DNA of 9,307 bases from Balneolia bacterium (GTDB lineage Bacteria > Bacteroidota > Rhodothermia > Balneolales > Cyclonatronaceae). The stretch lies in contig PXDL01000104.1 in NCBI GenBank assembly GCA_003566395.1, positions 1 to 9,307 of the forward strand, written 5' to 3'. The position numbers were made by a program, and so were the translations under genes. Positions 6,630 to 9,307 of the stretch are shown here, piece after piece. Below the pieces are notes generated by a model that saw only the letters and a list, made by a program, of their open reading frames with translations, was not told the origin of the DNA and made no database searches. How positions within the stretch are numbered: the stretch's first letter is position 1; each line of letters opens with the position of its first letter.

Positions 6630-7673
6630 TTATACCCGTTGATTTTCCATTTCGGTATGGCGTGGAATGATGCCGTGAGCATTCAGCTCGGTAACGATCA
6701 TCTCGGTTACATCGCTCTTGAATAAAAACTCGTAGCGGATATCGAGCACGTACGCTTTCACCCTGAGTTTTATCATGAAATGACGATTGTGGATCTCGTT
6801 CAGGGCAATTACCACTACCGGTTTGTTCAGGTACAGGTAGGGCGAAGAAAACACGGCCCGTCGGGCGATATCTTTGGCCAGAATTACGTCTGACGTGGCC
6901 GGAATGAAGATTTCGGAGACCACCTGACAATCGAGCGCGCTGGAGTTGGCATTGGAGACGGCCCTGTTCATAAGCTCGCCGTTGGGAATAGCCACGGTAT
7001 TATCGTCGGGCGTCTCAATCAAACAACTGCGTATCCCGATGCTCTTGACTTCACCGTAATGTTCCCCTACCTGAATTTTATCACCCACCTGAAAGGGCCT
7101 GTCCAGGATAATCATGATACCGCCGAAAATGTTGCGCAGTATATCCTGAGAAGCAAATCCGACCGCAATACCCAGCGAAGCGGTGATAGCAATTACGGTT
7201 TCTATGGGAGGTTCGATGATACCGGCGAGAACAATATAGATAGAAAAAGACCAGATGGTGATGCGCATTACGGGCGTAAGGCGCTTGAAAAACAGGCGGT
7301 AGGCGGTCGAACGCTCGGAGAAATTGTCCAGTATGCGGATGATGAGGCCGTTTATAAACCAGGTGCCGATCAGGATGAAGAGCGATAAGAAGATTTTCGG
7401 AAATGAAATAAGATTCCGGAGCTGACTCACTTCTTCCGATAGTTCCTCTTCAACAGAGCCGTCGTCTGCGGAGGCGGCCGGTTCGGGTTCTTCGGCTTGG
7501 CTTTGCGGAGGGTCGGCCCGGTCGGGGGTGATCAGCGGCTCGGGGGGCTGCTCGTTCAGGATGATGGGTTCCCTTTCTTCCTGGCTGTCATCTGTAGTCT
7601 GAGCATAGCTGTTCGGTCCGGAGAACATCAGGCCGAAGAAGAGTAGAAATAGAAAAGTAAGCTTAGGTTTCAT
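6630..7673 (-). CDS. MscS-family mechanosensitive ion channel
   Basis: A 347-residue small-conductance mechanosensitive channel subunit, probably homoheptameric in the inner membrane, that releases solutes when osmotic downshock raises membrane tension. Residues 1-24 are a signal peptide with likely cleavage at SYA/Q. Residues about 25-88 are acidic and Pro-rich and should sit in the periplasm. Hydrophobic helices follow at about 93-113 and 135-153. The pore helix TM3, with ITASLGIAVGFASQDILRN at 163-181, kinks into IFGGIMII. The family beta domain, RPFQVGDKIQVGEHYGEVKS, begins at 192, with IPNGELMNRAVSN at 229-241. The C-terminal alpha/beta vestibule domain runs to about 338. It starts only 8 bp after the ATPase stop and has no visible Shine-Dalgarno, so translation is probably coupled to the upstream gene. 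Confidence 0.94.
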   Translation of the reverse strand: MKPKLTFLFLLFFGLMFSGPNSYAQTTDDSQEEREPIILNEQPPEPLITPDRADPPQSQAEEPEPAASADDGSVEEELSEEVSQLRNLISFPKIFLSLFILIGTWFINGLIIRILDNFSERSTAYRLFFKRLTPVMRITIWSFSIYIVLAGIIEPPIETVIAITASLGIAVGFASQDILRNIFGGIMIILDRPFQVGDKIQVGEHYGEVKSIGIRSCLIETPDDNTVAIPNGELMNRAVSNANSSALDCQVVSEIFIPATSDVILAKDIARRAVFSSPYLYLNKPVVVIALNEIHNRHFMIKLRVKAYVLDIRYEFLFKSDVTEMIVTELNAHGIIPRHTEMENQRV

Positions 7674-7681
7674 AGGCTTGA

Positions 7682-9307
7682 TCAGTGCAGAATATTGCGC
7701 CCGGACAGCATGCGTGTAACCTGCCGGTACACCAGGTGGTTGACAGTAAAGCCGAGGCTTGTGTGCACAACCAGCCCTTTCGCGGCCAGACGCCCCAGCA
7801 GTAATTGCGCATCCGACTCCCGGCTGTGCATCGCGAATGCAAGCTCCGCGGCCGTAAGTACATCGTGCTGAATCAAAGCTGCGAGTGCAAAAAGAACGTC
7901 CCGGGAAGGAGCCTCGAGATTGTCGATATCGGCAAGGACGAAAGGCTGAATTACTACTCCCGTCTCATCGGCTTTTTCAATTGAATTGACCCAGAAAATC
8001 ATGGCGATACTGAAATTTCCCATAGCCGCCACCGAGAGCCGGGTAAAGTACTCTTTTTGCAGATAGCTCTGAATGGCCGCTTCGTCACCGAGTAGTTTGC
8101 GAAACGCACGGCTGCGCTGGATTTCGGGTGAAGGCCTGAATGTAAGATCATAGCCGGTTGCGCGGTGGCGGAGCATAATGCCCTGCTCAATCTGGCTTCC
8201 GGTTAGTTCATCGGTCCGCAGAATGTGCGAAAAGAATTGATCGGCGCTGAACATCCGGCAGAAAAAACGCCAGGCGTTGCCGCTGCTGCTTACAATCCAG
8301 AAAAGCTGCCCGGTAGTCTGGGACACGAGAACCCAGAAATTGTTGATGGCATCATAACCGCGTACGTTCCTGAGGTACAAATTCTGAAGTCCTTCGAAAA
8401 TGAGAATACGTTTTTTTCGGCTTCGCTGAATTTTCCCAATAAGTTCGGCCGTATCCTCGGTACCCGCAAACCCGATGGCCTTAGAAATTATGCGATTCAT
8501 GGAAGCCGAATCGTAATAGGTCTGATCCAGTGAGATGTGCACGACCTCATGATTGAGGCTTTCATCCTGCTTAAAAAAATAAAGAAGCGTGCTTTTACCA
8601 CTGCCTTTCTGCCCGGCAATCGCCATGCTCCACGGTATGCCTTTGCTCCACTGCTGGTAACCGTTGAGCATATGCGGCAGGTTGGAGGCGGCGTCCAGAT
8701 AAAATCTGCGGTCGATCTGAAAAGACCTGCGAAACAAACGCTGATAAATAAAGGGCAGTTTTTCGTCCCTGGTTTTATGTTGAAGCAGGTATTCGGTAAG
8801 GTTTTGCCTTACCCGCGCGGAATCAGCAATTCCGGAAGAAAAGCCGAGAAAACGAGCCAACGGTGTGTAAAAGCTGAAAAACTTGCCTCTGGCGTATCGC
8901 CATCCCAGTTCGATACGGTCTTCGGTAACGGCATACATGCGCATGAAGCGCTCACTCCACCCAAGAGCGGTTTCCCGGGCCTGAAGCGCCTTGTCGTGAA
9001 GTTCAAACTCGTCGTAGCGCCGCTCAAGCATCAGCCTGGAGAGGCGTTCATACGCGGCCGGAAGGCTTTCACGAATGAGTTTTTCGTAGCTGTTTTGCTT
9101 CTCCCGAATGTTTTTGATCGATTTTTCGAGCGCAAGAACGGCCCTTTTGAGTCCTGAAACCGCAATCTGTAAAGGCGACTCTTCTCCTTCTGTTTCCCCA
9201 GATGTTACGGCCGCCTGGAGGTTCGCATCTACAATTCCGGCTGCCGCTTCAATTTCTTTAGCCTGCTCAAGAATAAATGCCCTGAAATGCTGGGTTTCGG
9301 GACGAAC
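7682..9307 (-). CDS. P-loop (AAA/STAND-like) ATPase with predicted coiled-coil N-terminal region, 5' partial
   Basis: The reading frame is open from the stop at 7682 to the window edge: at least 541 codons with no stop, so the true start lies outside. The ATG at 9031 (visible residue 93) is internal. Upstream of it the frame encodes a coherent Ala/Glu/Lys-rich, probably coiled-coil segment (about 50-115). Walker A is GQKGSGKST at 232-240. A likely Walker B is RILIFEG at 300-306, with Glu where Asp is usual. A sensor-1-like strand, LFWIVSSSGNAW, lies near 335-346. Residues about 468-535 (RDVLFALAALIQHDVLTAAELA...VVHTSLGFTV) look like a winged helix. No membrane segment or signal peptide was seen, so it should be cytosolic. 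I recognise the fold class (STAND/ORC-type) but not a named family. It precedes MscS by 8 bp. Confidence 0.8.
   Translation of the reverse strand, partial: VRPETQHFRAFILEQAKEIEAAAGIVDANLQAAVTSGETEGEESPLQIAVSGLKRAVLALEKSIKNIREKQNSYEKLIRESLPAAYERLSRLMLERRYDEFELHDKALQARETALGWSERFMRMYAVTEDRIELGWRYARGKFFSFYTPLARFLGFSSGIADSARVRQNLTEYLLQHKTRDEKLPFIYQRLFRRSFQIDRRFYLDAASNLPHMLNGYQQWSKGIPWSMAIAGQKGSGKSTLLYFFKQDESLNHEVVHISLDQTYYDSASMNRIISKAIGFAGTEDTAELIGKIQRSRKKRILIFEGLQNLYLRNVRGYDAINNFWVLVSQTTGQLFWIVSSSGNAWRFFCRMFSADQFFSHILRTDELTGSQIEQGIMLRHRATGYDLTFRPSPEIQRSRAFRKLLGDEAAIQSYLQKEYFTRLSVAAMGNFSIAMIFWVNSIEKADETGVVIQPFVLADIDNLEAPSRDVLFALAALIQHDVLTAAELAFAMHSRESDAQLLLGRLAAKGLVVHTSLGFTVNHLVYRQVTRMLSGRNILH

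Noticed and set aside
8537..9157. 206-residue plus-strand reading frame
   Set aside because: It lies opposite the ATPase frame, which carries the Walker A motif and continues open to the window edge. The plus-strand peptide has no recognisable domain.

Overview
This window looks like chromosomal DNA from a Gram-negative bacterium of the Bacteroidota/Balneolota (FCB) type, possibly a salt-adapted one. The evidence is an outer-membrane beta-barrel gene with a terminal aromatic residue, weak or absent Shine-Dalgarno sequences at several starts, a class A RNase P RNA, the pairing of a Nif3-like protein with a coiled-coil 'zinc ribbon' protein, and a BCCT compatible-solute transporter. The lineage is an inference from gene content. 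No transposon, integrase, CRISPR array, tRNA or phage gene was seen.

Layout: (1) 20-387, minus strand: the RNase P catalytic RNA (rnpB), complete from P1 to P1. (2) 388-599: a divergent intergenic region with a probable rnpB -10 element and an AT-rich palindrome in front of the next gene. (3) 600-4540, plus strand: a transport cassette of a beta-barrel porin, a 12-bp terminator/attenuator hairpin, a BCCT-family transporter and, 14 bp later, a tandem universal stress protein. A strong bidirectional terminator at 4561-4601 closes it. (4) 6440-4646, minus strand: a Nif3-like dinuclear-metal protein followed by a coiled-coil protein of the zinc-ribbon (DUF164/CT398-like) family. The ribbon has lost three of the four cysteines I expect. 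(5) 9307-6630, minus strand: a P-loop ATPase, truncated by the window edge, followed after 8 bp by an MscS-type mechanosensitive channel with a signal peptide and an acidic, Pro-rich periplasmic N-terminus.

Reading as systems: the porin, BCCT carrier and Usp cassette looks like an osmolyte (betaine/choline/carnitine type) uptake unit spanning outer membrane, inner membrane and cytosol. The hairpin probably makes the porin more abundant than the carrier, and the Usp may modulate transport. The ATPase-MscS pair is the least explained part of the window. A cytosolic STAND/ORC-like ATPase with a predicted coiled-coil N-terminal region and winged-helix C-terminus appears translationally coupled to an osmotic-release channel. 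Uptake on one strand and a tension-gated channel on the other give the window an osmotic-homeostasis theme, though the two units are separate and the link is inference.
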